Positions 37,961 to 50,188 of a DNA stretch of 64,000 nt are shown here, in pieces. The notes beneath the pieces were generated by a model that was not told where the DNA came from, made no database searches, and saw nothing but the letters and a program-made list of their open reading frames with translations. Both the position numbers and the translations under genes were made by a program. Every line of letters starts with the position of its first letter. Within the stretch, counting starts at the first letter, position 1. Where the stretch lies: contig JAKSXM010000137.1 of assembly GCA_022575985.1 (NCBI GenBank), positions 24,198,001-24,262,000 on the forward strand, read 5' to 3'. This DNA comes from Anagrus nilaparvatae (lineage: Eukaryota > Arthropoda > Insecta > Hymenoptera > Mymaridae).

Positions 37961-40900
37961 CTAACATGCTTTGATGCAACTCAGTTTAATAAATTAGCAA
38001 GTCACCGCAAAATAGATTATTTTGAAAAAGTATTAGCTATTTGGGAAAATTCGAAGTTGAAAATTTGGGAAAAATGATAATATTTCAAGAGTGTACGTCT
38101 TGAGTGAATCAGGAATCACTTAGACTTACGAAGTTAATTATCTAAAAATTCATTATTTTAATAATTTCATAAATTTATAATTGTTTTTAAATTTTGATAA
38201 TTAAATTATAAAAAAAAGTTTTCTGATTTCATTTCAGATAGAAAATTAAAATAAAAAAAAATAATAATAAATATACGTATATTAAAGCTCAATTAACTCG
38301 TATGTATATAAATTTACAATATGAAAATCCCTCGAGAGATAAGAGAGAGAGAGAGATAGAATTACGCACTGGTACAGATTCAATTTGAGAAATTATGTTA
38401 TGCAAGTAGTGAACGTAAGCTTCATTCATCTTATTCTATAATAATAATTTCATTTTCTCGAATTATTCTAAAATGTGATGTGTGCCTGAAGCTAACGATA
38501 ACAAGAGCTTTTTGTCAAATACAAGAATTATTAATTTTTTTTTTTTATATACCTTCGTATAAATTGATAAGGTTATTATTATCGTTGGGAATTAGAGGAG
38601 GATGCATTTGAGTTATGCCTGACGAATTCTCCAATAAATTTCAACTTATCTTAATATAATTTTCAAGTAAGATCTAGTATATACCAAGGTTACTTCAAAA
38701 TTATTTACTTTAACTTAATTACATGCAAGATACAAACTCTGCTTTAAGTATACTTAATGTCAATAAATTAAATATTAGATTTTAATATTATTTTGAAATG
38801 AAAAAAAATTGATTTTAGTTATAATAATAAAACCACGGTTACTTAACTTTTAAAGCTCTTGTTTTAATTGGCTATTATTATCCTAGTTAATTGAATGCTG
38901 CAGCTTTGAAGGTAGATAACGATTGAAAAATAAAAATAAAAAGCTTTTATGGTAATTGTATATAAGGGATTTCCTCGGAGACAGAGAAAGGAGAGAAAAA
39001 TAACAATAAAGTTTTAGTTTTTAAAGAGATCTTCTAGGCCGTTGAGTAGATTTCTGTTGGTGACTCTATATAAATTTCAGAAGAACGTTAGTTTCAGAGA
39101 CAAGGGGTCATAGTTACTTTACTACTGGAGTATTCTAACCCCCATGAGGTCCTATCATGCAAAATTCCTTCTATTAATCAACCCTTGTATTGCGTTTGAT
39201 CATGATGTATGTCGTTACAACTTTACAATATTATTTTGGTGTACCACATGCTGTTGTTTTTTTTTATTTTTAACTTTTTCTAAAAGCACTTATGACTTAT
39301 TGATTTTTTTTCCATTGACATCCATAAATGCCTAACGTATTTTTTTTCCCTGATAAGAATTTTAACAAGAATTTATTATTTTTTATCGATGCAAAAATGA
39401 GACACGGGCATTATTTATAGTTGAATAATTCTATCTACCTACATTTTATCATTGTGCAATTATAACGAAAGAAATAAAAAGTTCAATGAACTCACAACTG
39501 ACATTATTCGTAACGTCATCTCGTATAATATACATAACAAACCACGCATTAACAGACCGAGAGTTTGAAATCTTGTTTTCCATAATTTCGAGCATCGGGC
39601 CATAAAGTATCTGCATGAAATGATTCCAATTAGCTAAATATATCAACATCAACTGATTTACATTAATAAATAGAGTTGAATTATGGAGTTAAATTGATTT
39701 TATATTATTCCATATTCCATATCTTCTTGGCAACAATAGTAGTAAAGAAGTTAAAAAGTCAATTGCATTCTTAGCGAGCGCACAAAAGCTCCCGAGAAAA
39801 GATAATTTCAAAGTCAAACTTATTCTGACATTTCTAACGAAACATACTTAAGAAATACAACTAAAGATAATGAAAATTTACGTAATTTAAGTTAAGACAA
39901 TTTACTCTTTGCTATTATATTATCTACATTATTCTTCTCTCTCTCTTCTTCTCCTCTAGAGCCCTTCAATTTCATTAAATATATAATAATATTTGATTTG
40001 ATAATTGAACATTTAAAGATATTCGAGTGAGCATAAGTAATAATCCCGAGGAAAATAAAAAGTTAAAAATTACTTTCAGACATTTATTATTATTAAAATT
40101 TTAATTAAGTCGAGAGAATACCAATATATTCTTTAATGATTATAACTTCGGTATTTCAAAAATTTTCATAAACTACGTTTTTAATTACAGAAAAAAATTT
40201 TCACCCTACTTTTTAAGGAATTTAATAAAATTTAACTTTAATTAATAAATATTTAAGAATATTAATATAAATTGTAGCTATTTGATTAATTGAAAATTTT
40301 TATTCAATACTTGATAGGAATAATATTTTTATGTTATTAATAATAGATATAATTCTTTACTCAAAAAATATAACTTTTAAGGGCTCTTGAAACTCTCAAA
40401 AAACGATTTATTTTTCTATACCTGCGCCGTAAAAGTAAAATACTACGAGACGTAAGGTTCAATACTTTAAATAAAAATATGATACTTTGGAGTTTGACAA
40501 ATGTTTATGAACTTCTTTTAAAGTTTTTCGCTCAGTCACTTATCTTTTTACTACGTTTAAATACTTTTCCAATTTTAGAAATTTTATAAATTCCTGTATA
40601 GTCATTTTAAATTATTTCTATGAAACATTTAGAAAACGAAGGACGTCAAAGTATTGGCGGGTTAAGTAATCACAATAGTATTTAAAATTTTTCTCACGAA
40701 GATCTAATATTGTTTTTTTTGCCTATGCAGAAATTGAGTGCCCAGAAATATCGCTGTCTAATTTATTTTGCATAACTAGGGGAAAAAAACCTATTTTTCA
40801 GCCTTAGCAGACGGCTTTTTTTACCATTATATTCAAAATTATGTTTAAAACACGGGAAAAAATATGGGTTTTGACTTTAAAATCAAAATTTTGTCCCTTG

Positions 40901-43485
40901 TTTGAAAAATAGCTATTTTCTGACTGAATACTAAAAAATTACAACTGGATCCTGTCAAAAATTATTGATTCAAATTATATTTATAAAAGTTTGGAAATAA
41001 GTATGAAAGAATTAATAAAAAGTTTTTTTCTTGGTATTATTATTTAAAGTACACAAAGCTTGCTATTTATTTTTAACGGTCGGTGTTCGGCAATAGAGGT
41101 TAAGTATTTTAATTGTTACTTATTTGATGCACCAACCTTTGGATTCTATAGTTTTATATCCCTTACTATTTACGAGCAGCAAATAAATAGCTGACTTGAA
41201 TTTTAAATTAGTGGTTCAAGCGATACATCGAATATACACTACGATCGGGAGCATGTGGTTTTATTATTTTCGCCTTAAGAATTACTTCAACGTTTAATAG
41301 CTGATTTTCCCTAAAAAATTTTTTTAAAGGAAGGGATAAAATGTTTTTTAATTATGCTACCTAATGTCATATTTTTTATGAAGTATTAATTTTGCATCAA
41401 AACGCCTGTCAGTTTGAGTTTTGTTATTCGGATTACAACAGAGGGCTGAAAATATCTATTATATTATATTTTTTTATTCATATTATTTTCATATTTTGAT
41501 TTATTAGTCGAAATAAAGAAGCTCAAATATTATTTAAAATTTTTTTAAAATATTAATTAATACTTATATAAAGTATTACAAAACAAAGTATATATATTAC
41601 AAGTGCATGAATGTATTTGTATAATTTTTTTTAAAAAAAGTATATTACGATCCATGGCCAAAAAAGCATAGACGATAATTACATTCAGAAGTGGCCTCTG
41701 GAATTTTGATTTTTTCTCTTAGTTATAAACTTATTATAACATTAAATAACGTTTCTGCTAATTTAATACAAGGATTTTTTCAGTTAGTTTAGATACTTTT
41801 CTGACATAAATAATAGTCAATTTACTGCCTTGTAAAAATTTTTAAGAATTAAATCCATTTTCGAGATTTGCAAATTTACTATCCAAATTTTTTTACAGAG
41901 TAGTTACTTAAAAATTCTTGACTCTATAAGAAAATATAGTTTGAAATTTTTTTTATCCCAAAAAGTAAGAAATATTGCTGTAGTATAATTTTCTGATTCT
42001 GAGATACTGATATCAATAACTAAAAAAGCTTATAATACCTTTTTTATGACAGTTATAAATTAGCAAGAGAATCTTTCTTATAGCGCAGTAAAGTCAATTG
42101 ATACATTATAGGTTATTAATCATTTAATCATTAGCAATGACTCTTTTCACTTTTATAACAAAATACTTGACAATTTTTTATACTAATACCCGAGTCAGAA
42201 TAGTTTTTGAGAGCAAAATTAAAAATTATTTGTTAATTAATGTAATTAAATTAAGTTTAAATTCTGTCAATTTGCTTCTTTGCATGGTTTAGTCGAGAAT
42301 ATTTAATTTGTAATTAATCTGTATAAAAGATTTAATTGCATAAGAAAATGTTTATATGTACCCTTAAAATGAGATTAACGTGAAAGTAAGGTTTGGTTTA
42401 GCGATAAAAAATACGTTAACCTTTTTAAGAAAATCGATCTTCGATACATTTTTTTTAACTACTTCATGAGATTGAAAGTGTCCTATAGAAAATTCATGAT
42501 CTCTTCACTAAAATAGATGATATTCAGAACAAGAAGCACTCACTAAATATGTACAACATATGTTTAAAGATTTTGCAACATTTTTTAGGGACATTTTTAA
42601 TTGACCCTTTTCAACTGTAGTTTATAAACATTGTATACCTAAATTTTTCATTGAAAAATACATAGAAGATAAGTTTTTAAAACCAATATTAGCAAGTATT
42701 ATAAAATGAGATAAGGGGGGTGAGAATGGATATGAAGACAAGATAAAACAAGATGAAACAAGATAGAGTGGAAAATGAGGTGGAGCCAGCTTAGATAGCA
42801 CTTGATATGGATGATGTTGGATACTTGAAAAATTTGAATTACATTATTTTACATCGCAAATAAATGAATTAACTGTTTATGGAAAAAAGGCATAAAAATA
42901 GTTAATTAATGTTATATACGTTACGGTTTCATAATAAATATTTAAGTACTATCAACATTATAAATATTTTATGCTTGATATTAAAGTCTAAACATAATTT
43001 TATAATTAAAAATCCCCAGTTTAATGAATATTAAAATACAGCTCATGGTTTTAATAAATATTTTTGTTGGAATGAATAATTTTTTCAATTAACTTTTAAA
43101 AAATACTTTTGTACCTGCGTAGTTAATATTAAATTATAAGTGTTTTTATAATTAAAATTACAGATAATATGTTTGTGGTTTATAGTTTAAAACGTTTCGG
43201 CATATTTTTTAAAGTTATTAACGTTTCAGCAAATATGCTTTTTATTTGTATGTTTTGTTAATTAATATTGTGTTTTGATATAAATTTTATGTTTCAACAA
43301 TTCATTATTTAAAATTTTTGCGAAGCCAAATAACTGATTTTGATATAACGTTCTGACTGACATATATTCCAATGAAATTTGATGCGTTGTCCGATTGATT
43401 TGAATCCCTGAAAAAAAGTTTTATGAATTTGAAATATTAATTAAAAATAAAAAATTTTTCTAAGAATTAGAAATTTTATATTAAT

Positions 43486-43695
43486 TTGTTTGAAAAGTAC
43501 TCCTTTAAAATCGATTGTAATAATAGAAGATTTAAAAATGAAAAAAAAGTCGATTCGTATTGCTATTTTGCACCATTTATGTATTCTTGGCAAACATGTT
43601 TTATAAAAGGTATCTGTCGAATTCTGAACCAAGGAGGTCTATTTTCAAATCAGAAGGAATGTTACTTTCTTAAAATTACAGTTAAAATGAGATAA
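43486..43695 (+). other. Cysteine-rich open frame, possible orphan exon
   Basis: The frame is open for 69 codons and begins at a TTG, with no useful ATG. It would therefore have to be an internal or last exon, not a full gene. Its second half has four Cys with C-x5-C-x13-C spacing for the last three, a central GG pair and a charged KEC near the end. This resembles the C-terminal half of Kunitz-like domains, though the first spacing is shorter than usual. There is no signal peptide exon or clear acceptor upstream. It may be a relic or chance. Confidence 0.22.
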
Positions 43696-45624
43696 GGTTA
43701 TCATAAAAATATATGAAATCTCTAAATGATATTTTTACAAGACGTTGCGTTGGTCGTAAAATGATGTAAAAATATTAGTAATAAAATACATGAAATTAAT
43801 AATAATAATTTATAAAATTTTATTATACGCACAAGTTATTTAAAATAATTATATTTTCAGAAAGTACACACACTTGCAGATACTTTCGCATATTAAATTA
43901 AAGTTTTAAAACGAAGGAAAATCATAAGGCATAAAAGATACTTTATATGAATAAAATGTAATTTAAAATAAAATGTTATTAAAAAGATTCGTAGTAGAGG
44001 TTTATAAAATAAAAAGAAAGAAGAGATTTTTGAAATGAAATATTATCATAATGAAAGGTAATTATAAATCACATAAAAACATTTAAGTAAATTCTGTTTA
44101 TGCTTTTTTCCAATGATAAGACAAGTTGAGTATTAATTGAAACGTCTCTTCTTCCTTGCACTCGTACTTGCATAAATATTAAAATATTGTATTTTTTTAA
44201 GTCACGCAATATCTACACGATACTTTATTAATTCAAAAGAGACAGAGAGAATCGAGAGAATGCATCCCCCAGTGATTTCTTTTTTCAATTAAATAATCGT
44301 ATTAAAAGAAATATTCCTACACCTTATGAAATCGAGTCGTAAAAAGAAGCCGAGGCCGAGGGTTAGGAGGGGGCTTAATTACGAACCACAGGCGTAAAAA
44401 AAATATTATCTTTTTTTCTTTTCTCCCACAAAGTGTTGCAATGCAACCTTAAGGGTATATCCAATCTTGTTTGAGACTCGCGAGAATGCAAATTATTATC
44501 CTCTCCTTCTTCAGCTGGCAGTATAACCTGTCTCTACTCGTGCATTTATTTATAAATAAATAAATTTAAAAAGAAAAAAAATTACCAAAGTGTCACGAAT
44601 ATTGGCCCAGCTGTCTGATCACAATCGAAGAGAGGAAAAAAAATTTTTAAAAAATTGCATCAGAAATCGATGTACCTGTTAATGGGTTTGCCGTTTGCTA
44701 CCGGCGTATTATATCTTGTGGTTTTTATTTATAACCCGTCCCAAACGTAATTGCTAAAGAAATAACAAACATTTTTATAATATGATGTAGGCTTATATTT
44801 ATCTTTCCAACTCGATGATATTTCGATACCGATCAATTGTAAATATATTTTATATAAAAATGGGTTTGCTTTTCGAATAATAATAATTTTTCTTTTTTGA
44901 TTTGTTTTTTTTTCTCATTCTAACGATATTATAATAACAGGCTCTCGCGTTAGATCAAAGAATATTATTATTTTATAAAAAATATTTTTCAAAAATGCTT
45001 AATTGTAATTGATTTTTTTTTATTGCAAGATAAAAACTTCCAGCTGCGTATGGGTGGTAAAATTGTTTTAGATGTGACAATCATTTATCTTTCTGTAGGT
45101 TTAAGAGACCGTACATAAACTAATCAATCTAAAAGTTTATATTTATTACTTTTTTTCCATTTATTGACAGAAATATATCCTTAAAAATTTACTTTATATT
45201 TATTTATACTCGCTAAACGCTTTATCAATTTATTTATTTCTTCTAAATTAATGGACTACAGGACTTTACAAGCCAATAAAATTACCCAACACAGTATATA
45301 TTGTAATAAATTTTTAAATACGTCTTGGTAAATGTTACTTATTAATGATTCTCATTTTTAAAAATAAATTAATACAAGCAATATTTATTGAGAATCAAAC
45401 ATACTCGTGGATTTAACTGGAACGCCCTTGGAGATATCAGCGGGTTTACGTATATGATGCCTTCCAATTGCATTGCAGGTAGAAAGAGGCCAAATGGAAG
45501 CAGGAATTCAAGTTTCACTATCCTAAAATTTTCAATTACAATTTAAAGAATTGTGAAATATCTACGTTAAATAAGAGAAGGGACCAATTTGTTTTGACGA
45601 AATACTAAAAATATTTTTTAAATT

Positions 45625-45850
45625 ATGAGTTTTCAAAATTATTTTTCCAGGTTCTGGTTAGCAGAGTTTCTTAAAACCTATTGAAACCGTTTCTTTGGGC
45701 ACCAAATTAATGTCCAAAAATGATTTTACTTGTGGTATAAGGAATATTAATTTTAGTAATTAGGAGCTTTCAAAATTTGTTTATCAGGTTTTGGTAAATA
45801 GACCTTCAAGAAATCTTCAAAAAGGTTTTAATTTTCCGCTAACAATTAAG
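45625..45850. repeat. Weak ~136-bp direct duplication
   Basis: GAGTTTTCAAAATTATTTTTC then CAGGTTCTGGTTA (from 45626) recurs as GAGCTTTCAAAATTTGTTTA then CAGGTTTTGGTAA (from 45762). The copies are diverged. Each carries an acceptor-like CAG before a similar short frame, so duplicated exons are possible but not shown. Confidence 0.35.
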
Positions 45851-47391
45851 AAATGAAAGAATCCTAAATACTTCTCCAAAGCGCTGAATAAAATAGTTTT
45901 AAGTATTCATAGTAACAGCAATGGAAAATCCTGAATTTAATAACGATTTTTGGTTTGAAAAAAGTTTTTTATAAGAATCAACTTACAAAGTAATGTAAAA
46001 AAATATGCAAATTTTTGAAAAATGATATAATTAAATTGTTTTCTTTCATTTATATTACATGTACATGAAAATATTTTCATATTAAAATTAGAAAATTTCT
46101 TCCTTTTTTTTTTATACTATAACTTTTTAAATAATCCACATAATTTTTGTCATTCTCTTGTCACGAAAAAAAAAATATATTAAATTTTTCTCTTTTTTGT
46201 CCTTTGTATGAAAAATAGTTTCCTTACACTTAATTTCATTATATAAAATAAAATTTTTTTTTAGCAAAGGTATGGCAAAAAAAAATAGTAAAACGTGGAA
46301 AATGACATGTTATTTAATGTTACCCCTGAGGACTCTCATACTACTGATGACAAGAGTTAAAAAAAATTAGTTTTACATAGTATGCTTGAAAACGATGAAC
46401 TTTTTTTCTCTCTCTCACTCTCTGAGAAAAATTTAATTTTAGCAATATTAGCTTTTTTTATTATTTTTTAACTCTCTAGTACAAAGTTTATTATGATATT
46501 AAAACGTAGTTTTTTTGTAAAAACTTAAATAGCGATCAAAAATAATATTTTTAGATAATTACGAAATTTACCTAAAAACGTATAAAAAGTTTAATTCACG
46601 TAATTAGTTTTATTTTTGTATCGTATAAATTATCTGCATAACATTTTATGTAACTGATAAAACTTTTGTTATTTACTATTATAATTTCAAAGCCGATTTT
46701 CAAACATTATAATATCTTAACGCTATTACCAATATTTGCAAATAATAAAAATTTAATATTCCGAGCTTAACCTAGTTTGAACTTTGAATAGAAAAAAATT
46801 TTTTAATAATTATGGAATTATTACACTGCATCGAAATACTTCAAATACCAATAAAAAAGTGTTAAAAATTCTTTAAATAACGATCAACCGTGTTTACTTA
46901 TTTTTGTAAAATTTAAAAAATTTTCTCCATAATTAAATATTAAGCATAAACAAATACAAATGAAGGAAGATTTGATTTAATAAATACCGTAGTATACAGA
47001 AAGCCTATACTTAGGCACAGCATGTAATCAAAAAGTTTAATACGTATAATATAACGCATACAAGTAAATTAAATTTCAAACATATTTTGAATTTCTAAAG
47101 TCAGCAATTTAAATACGTACGATACATAAAAGATGTTATTTCTATTAAATAGTCATTTAATTACATTACAAATACTTTTATACTTTTATACATTTTACTC
47201 GAGTAATTTTATATCTTGCGATCTTGTATCTAGTTATTCAATTTAAAATTACTTTTACTTCAAGCATAATGACAAGCTTTATGTACACGGATTAAGCAAA
47301 ATCTTTATGTATGTTTGATTAAAATTTTAATTAACCCGGCTATATATATATAGCATTTAATAAAACTAAAAAGATTTCAATGTGTATTACA

Positions 47392-47731
47392 GGAATTACG
47401 TGACGTAAACTTCCATGATATAAAAAATTGCATTAATTTGCAAGAAACTAAAATTTCATTTTCTGATTATCACTGTAAAACTTCTAATAAACCAATAAAT
47501 TTTTTTTTTAATTTAATAAATCTTAAGTCTGTTGTGCCCAAAGCGCTCAAAGGACTTGGAAATAGAAATCAAGTAAATATTTTATTAAATATTTCAAATT
47601 GGGTTAAATTAAGGCATCTTGATTCTTGGCCATTTGATATGATGTATAGAAAACATATTAGCTCAATTTCAAATTTAACAAGTTTACATTTTTTTGGAAT
47701 GTATTTGATATTTATGACTGCATTTATTTAG
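47392..47731 (+). pseudogene. F-box/LRR family fragment (central LRR part)
   Basis: After an acceptor-like TTACAG, about 110 codons align with the middle of the intact F-box/LRR protein. ELRDVNFHDIKNCINLQE corresponds to LLDVNLHDIKNCMNLEE. NKPINFFFNLINLKSV corresponds to GPINFFKNLSKLKSM. HISSISNLTSLHFF corresponds to NIGSIENLTRLDFS. The frame ends early at a TAG just after this segment. The N-terminal half, the F-box and the last LRRs are absent here. This is an unusually well preserved relic; a multi-exon gene cannot be fully excluded. Confidence 0.7.
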
Positions 47732-47765
47732 TAGAAAAAGTAAATTTATTAAATTAGTTAATTTA

Positions 47766-48125
47766 AAAATAATAAGTATTATTTAAACAGACATTGAACA
47801 TTTCATTCATTTCAAAAAGTCTTTATTGATAATAAAACAATACATGGGACATTTAAGTCCGATAATAGTACATAGATTTTATTGCATTACCAAACCTGAA
47901 GGTGGTTCTAACATGCATTTAATCATATATTTTTTATTTTTTTTGAAATAATTTTAACTTTGATACATAAATGTTCAGTCTGAAATAAATGAATTTTACT
48001 ATTGGTGTATGATTCCTTATATATATTTGCGAACACATTTCTCTTGCAAGAATATATATGGAAATCAATTAATAATATCAGACTACTTTGTAGTAACGAA
48101 TGTTATATATGTTTCAAAGTTTTAA
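47766..48125 (+). repeat. Diverged repeat R, copy G
   Basis: It begins AATAAGTATTATTTAAACAG (47760 on) and has the R core in decayed form near 48007-48055 (GATTCCTTATATATATTTGC, then CATTTCTCTTGC). TAGTAACGAATGTTATATATG follows. The conserved short frame of copies B-D is gone. At 48127 a TTTTTAGGAGCAAATGAATG block also occurs near 16040, next to other LRR fragments. Confidence 0.6.
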
Positions 48126-48479
48126 AATATTTTTTAGGAGCAAATGAATGCAAGTGTCATAGACATTAGATAATTGAGGATCAAATTTTATTGAAGTAGA
48201 TGTTCACTGCTTAGTAATGATTGTCTGATCTGTATATTTGAATTTCTATTTTGAAAAGTGAAATGGTTTGTTCAAAGTAGAACCGAGTGGTCAAATTATC
48301 ATGGAGTAAAGTTAACCATTTAAAAGTTTTTCGACTAGATACATATAAACGTCTAAATTTTTATGTCAATGTTATGATAAGATATTGGTTTTATTTAAAA
48401 GATGTCAATCTAAACAATAAGGCTAATAGTAATAAGTATTAAAAGTATTAAATAAAACATATATTGAACAATATTTTCA

Positions 48480-49012
48480 TACACAAAACTTAGTTCACAG
48501 AGATTTAAAACCTTTAAATATAATTAATCCTCGACAAATCTCTAAAACTAAAACTTTGTGACCTTGGAATTGCACAAGATGATGAGTTCTTTAATCCCGA
48601 GTTGCAGACACTTGGAAAAGGTCCAATAAAAGTCAGCTTAAATTATTTACCACAAGAGATACTGCTAGAAGAATCTCAAGCGACCACACACTCTGCTGTG
48701 TAGTCCTTGGGATGTACGATTTCTGAGTTATACACAGAAAACATAGCATTTAAAACAGAGACTAAAGATAAAGATCCAAAAATAAGAAAAGACAAATTAT
48801 AAGAAAAATTTAGCAGGCGATTAGAACCAAACTTGCAAGGAAATGAACTGCGAGGGAAGACATTGGATTTAATTATAAAATGCCTTCAATATTCAAAATA
48901 AGACAGCCCCCCGATAAAAGATCTGATAATTTTTTTTAATGATTTTGTTGAGAAAGCGGATGATTTGATATTTTTGTTAGAACCAAAAAAACGTTTAGAC
49001 GTTATTCTTTGA
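48480..49012 (+). pseudogene. Protein kinase pseudogene (catalytic loop to C-lobe)
   Basis: One frame from 48490 gives LVHRDLKPLNIINPRQISK, the HRDLKPxN catalytic loop (subdomain VIB). After a frameshift the reading continues KLCDLGIAQDDEFFNPELQ (DLG in place of DFG, subdomain VII), SLNYLPQEILLE (APE-like), SAV-stop-SLGC (Trp of DVWSLG now TAG at 48701-48703), then ~95 codons of C-lobe with two more stops, ending ...EPKKRLDVIL-stop. The N-lobe is missing. The Asp/Lys/Asn of the loop and the metal-binding Asp of DLG remain, but the stops and frameshift make it dead. It is the longest remnant of a family also seen at 2.4 and 9.1 kb. An AATAGTAATAAGTA tract precedes it and repeat R follows. Confidence 0.82.
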
Positions 49013-49321
49013 AGTTTTTGTTTAATCAAACTGGAAAGTATAAACGTGAAATTAATGAATGATACATCCAATCTTCAATCTCAAGTTAACGTTTTAAAGT
49101 TCCGCTTTCTCGGCCGACCCTTAATCGCAATGAGGTTTGTTAGTGCGTTCCGGATGGTTTTTAGCCTCAATATAAGGATCCCTAGGTTAATAGATATAAA
49201 AGATGATCAAATAGAAGCTATAAGAATAATGTACAGAATGAATTCCAAAGAATAACTTAATAACTTAATCGAAAGAATCCTACTATAAAAGAGATTGCAA
49301 AATTTGCCTCTTTCTTCTAAA

Positions 49322-49975
49322 TAATAATAATAAGTATTATTTAAACAGATATGCAATATATATTATATGAATTGAACTAGAGATGTCTGCGATTCCTTAT
49401 ATATACTCGTGAGCTCATTTCTCTTGCGAGAATAAATCAGTGGGTTGGTGACTAGCTCATATATAGCAAAACAATTATTAACATTAAATCATTCTGTAGT
49501 AACGAACGCTTTATATGCTTGAAAGTTTTTGACTTTCTGATTTCAGGGAATAATGTTGAAATTATGTTGAAAGTATACGAAATATTTATATTGAGCTTAT
49601 TTAACATCTTTAATAGGATTCATTTTATCAGTAAAACAGTCGTATCATACAACCAACGGATCGAAAATAAAAATCGTACAATACGTCAATTAATTCTGAT
49701 GCTGGGATAATTTGAAAAACTACTTAATCACATTTGTAGTTTATGTTATTGACGCAAAATAGATAACACTTGTTCGTATATAAACTCAATTTATTAAGTT
49801 TGAAAAACGAAAACGGAAAAATGCAGTATATAATATTATAATTTGTAAATATTAGCATGACGGACGAAGAAATATAATGTTTCTCTTGTTATTACCATTC
49901 CTTTATATGGAAATATATACCAATATACATTTTAAATATTTCAAGTATTTCGCAATATTTTCCAGTTTTGGCCCG
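49322..49975 (+). repeat. Dispersed repeat R, copy D
   Basis: It is close to copy C along its whole length, including the short frame (49519-49710 in the part still open from TTG) and the GACGGACGAAGAAATATAAT tail. It ends near GCAATATTTTCCAGTTTTG, the same point as copy C, which defines one boundary of R. It starts with AATAATAATAATAAGTATTA about 300 bp after the kinase remnant. Confidence 0.88.
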
Positions 49976-50035
49976 CCACCCAAATATTGTGCAGTTAATG
50001 GCAGTGAACACAGAAAATGATGAAGGAAATCTAAT

Positions 50036-50188
50036 CATGGATTTAAAAAGGGAAATAATAATAATAATAATAATAAGTAATAAAAGTATTATTTAAACAG
50101 ATATGCAATATATATTATATGAATTGAACTAGAGATGTCTGCGATAACTTATATACACTCACGAGCTCATTTCACTTTCGAGAATATT
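50036..50188 (+). repeat. Repeat R, short copy E, joined to an LRR-fragment start
   Basis: ATCATGGATTTAAAAAGGGA (50035 on) is the start of the LRR fragment found near 16211. It runs straight into (AAT)n-AAGTAATAAAAGTATTA and the R core (ACTCACGAGCTCATTTCACTT) and stops after the core at about 50186. This shows directly that R joins the gene fragment at the AAT tract. Confidence 0.75.

Larger units (their letters stand above)
37961..47391. other. Long AT-rich stretch without a recognised gene
   Basis: This is the longest empty part of the window. Less AT-rich islands lie around 42710-42830 and 44230-44720. A weak direct duplication (45625-45850) and one cysteine-rich open frame (43486-43695) are listed separately. 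No splice-linked exon set could be assembled. Confidence 0.5.

Noticed and set aside
42715..42830. Island with AAGACAAGATAAAACAAGAT words
   Set aside because: It looked like a gene remnant, but all frames hold stops and I could not match it to any family. It is only a short purine-rich direct repeat.
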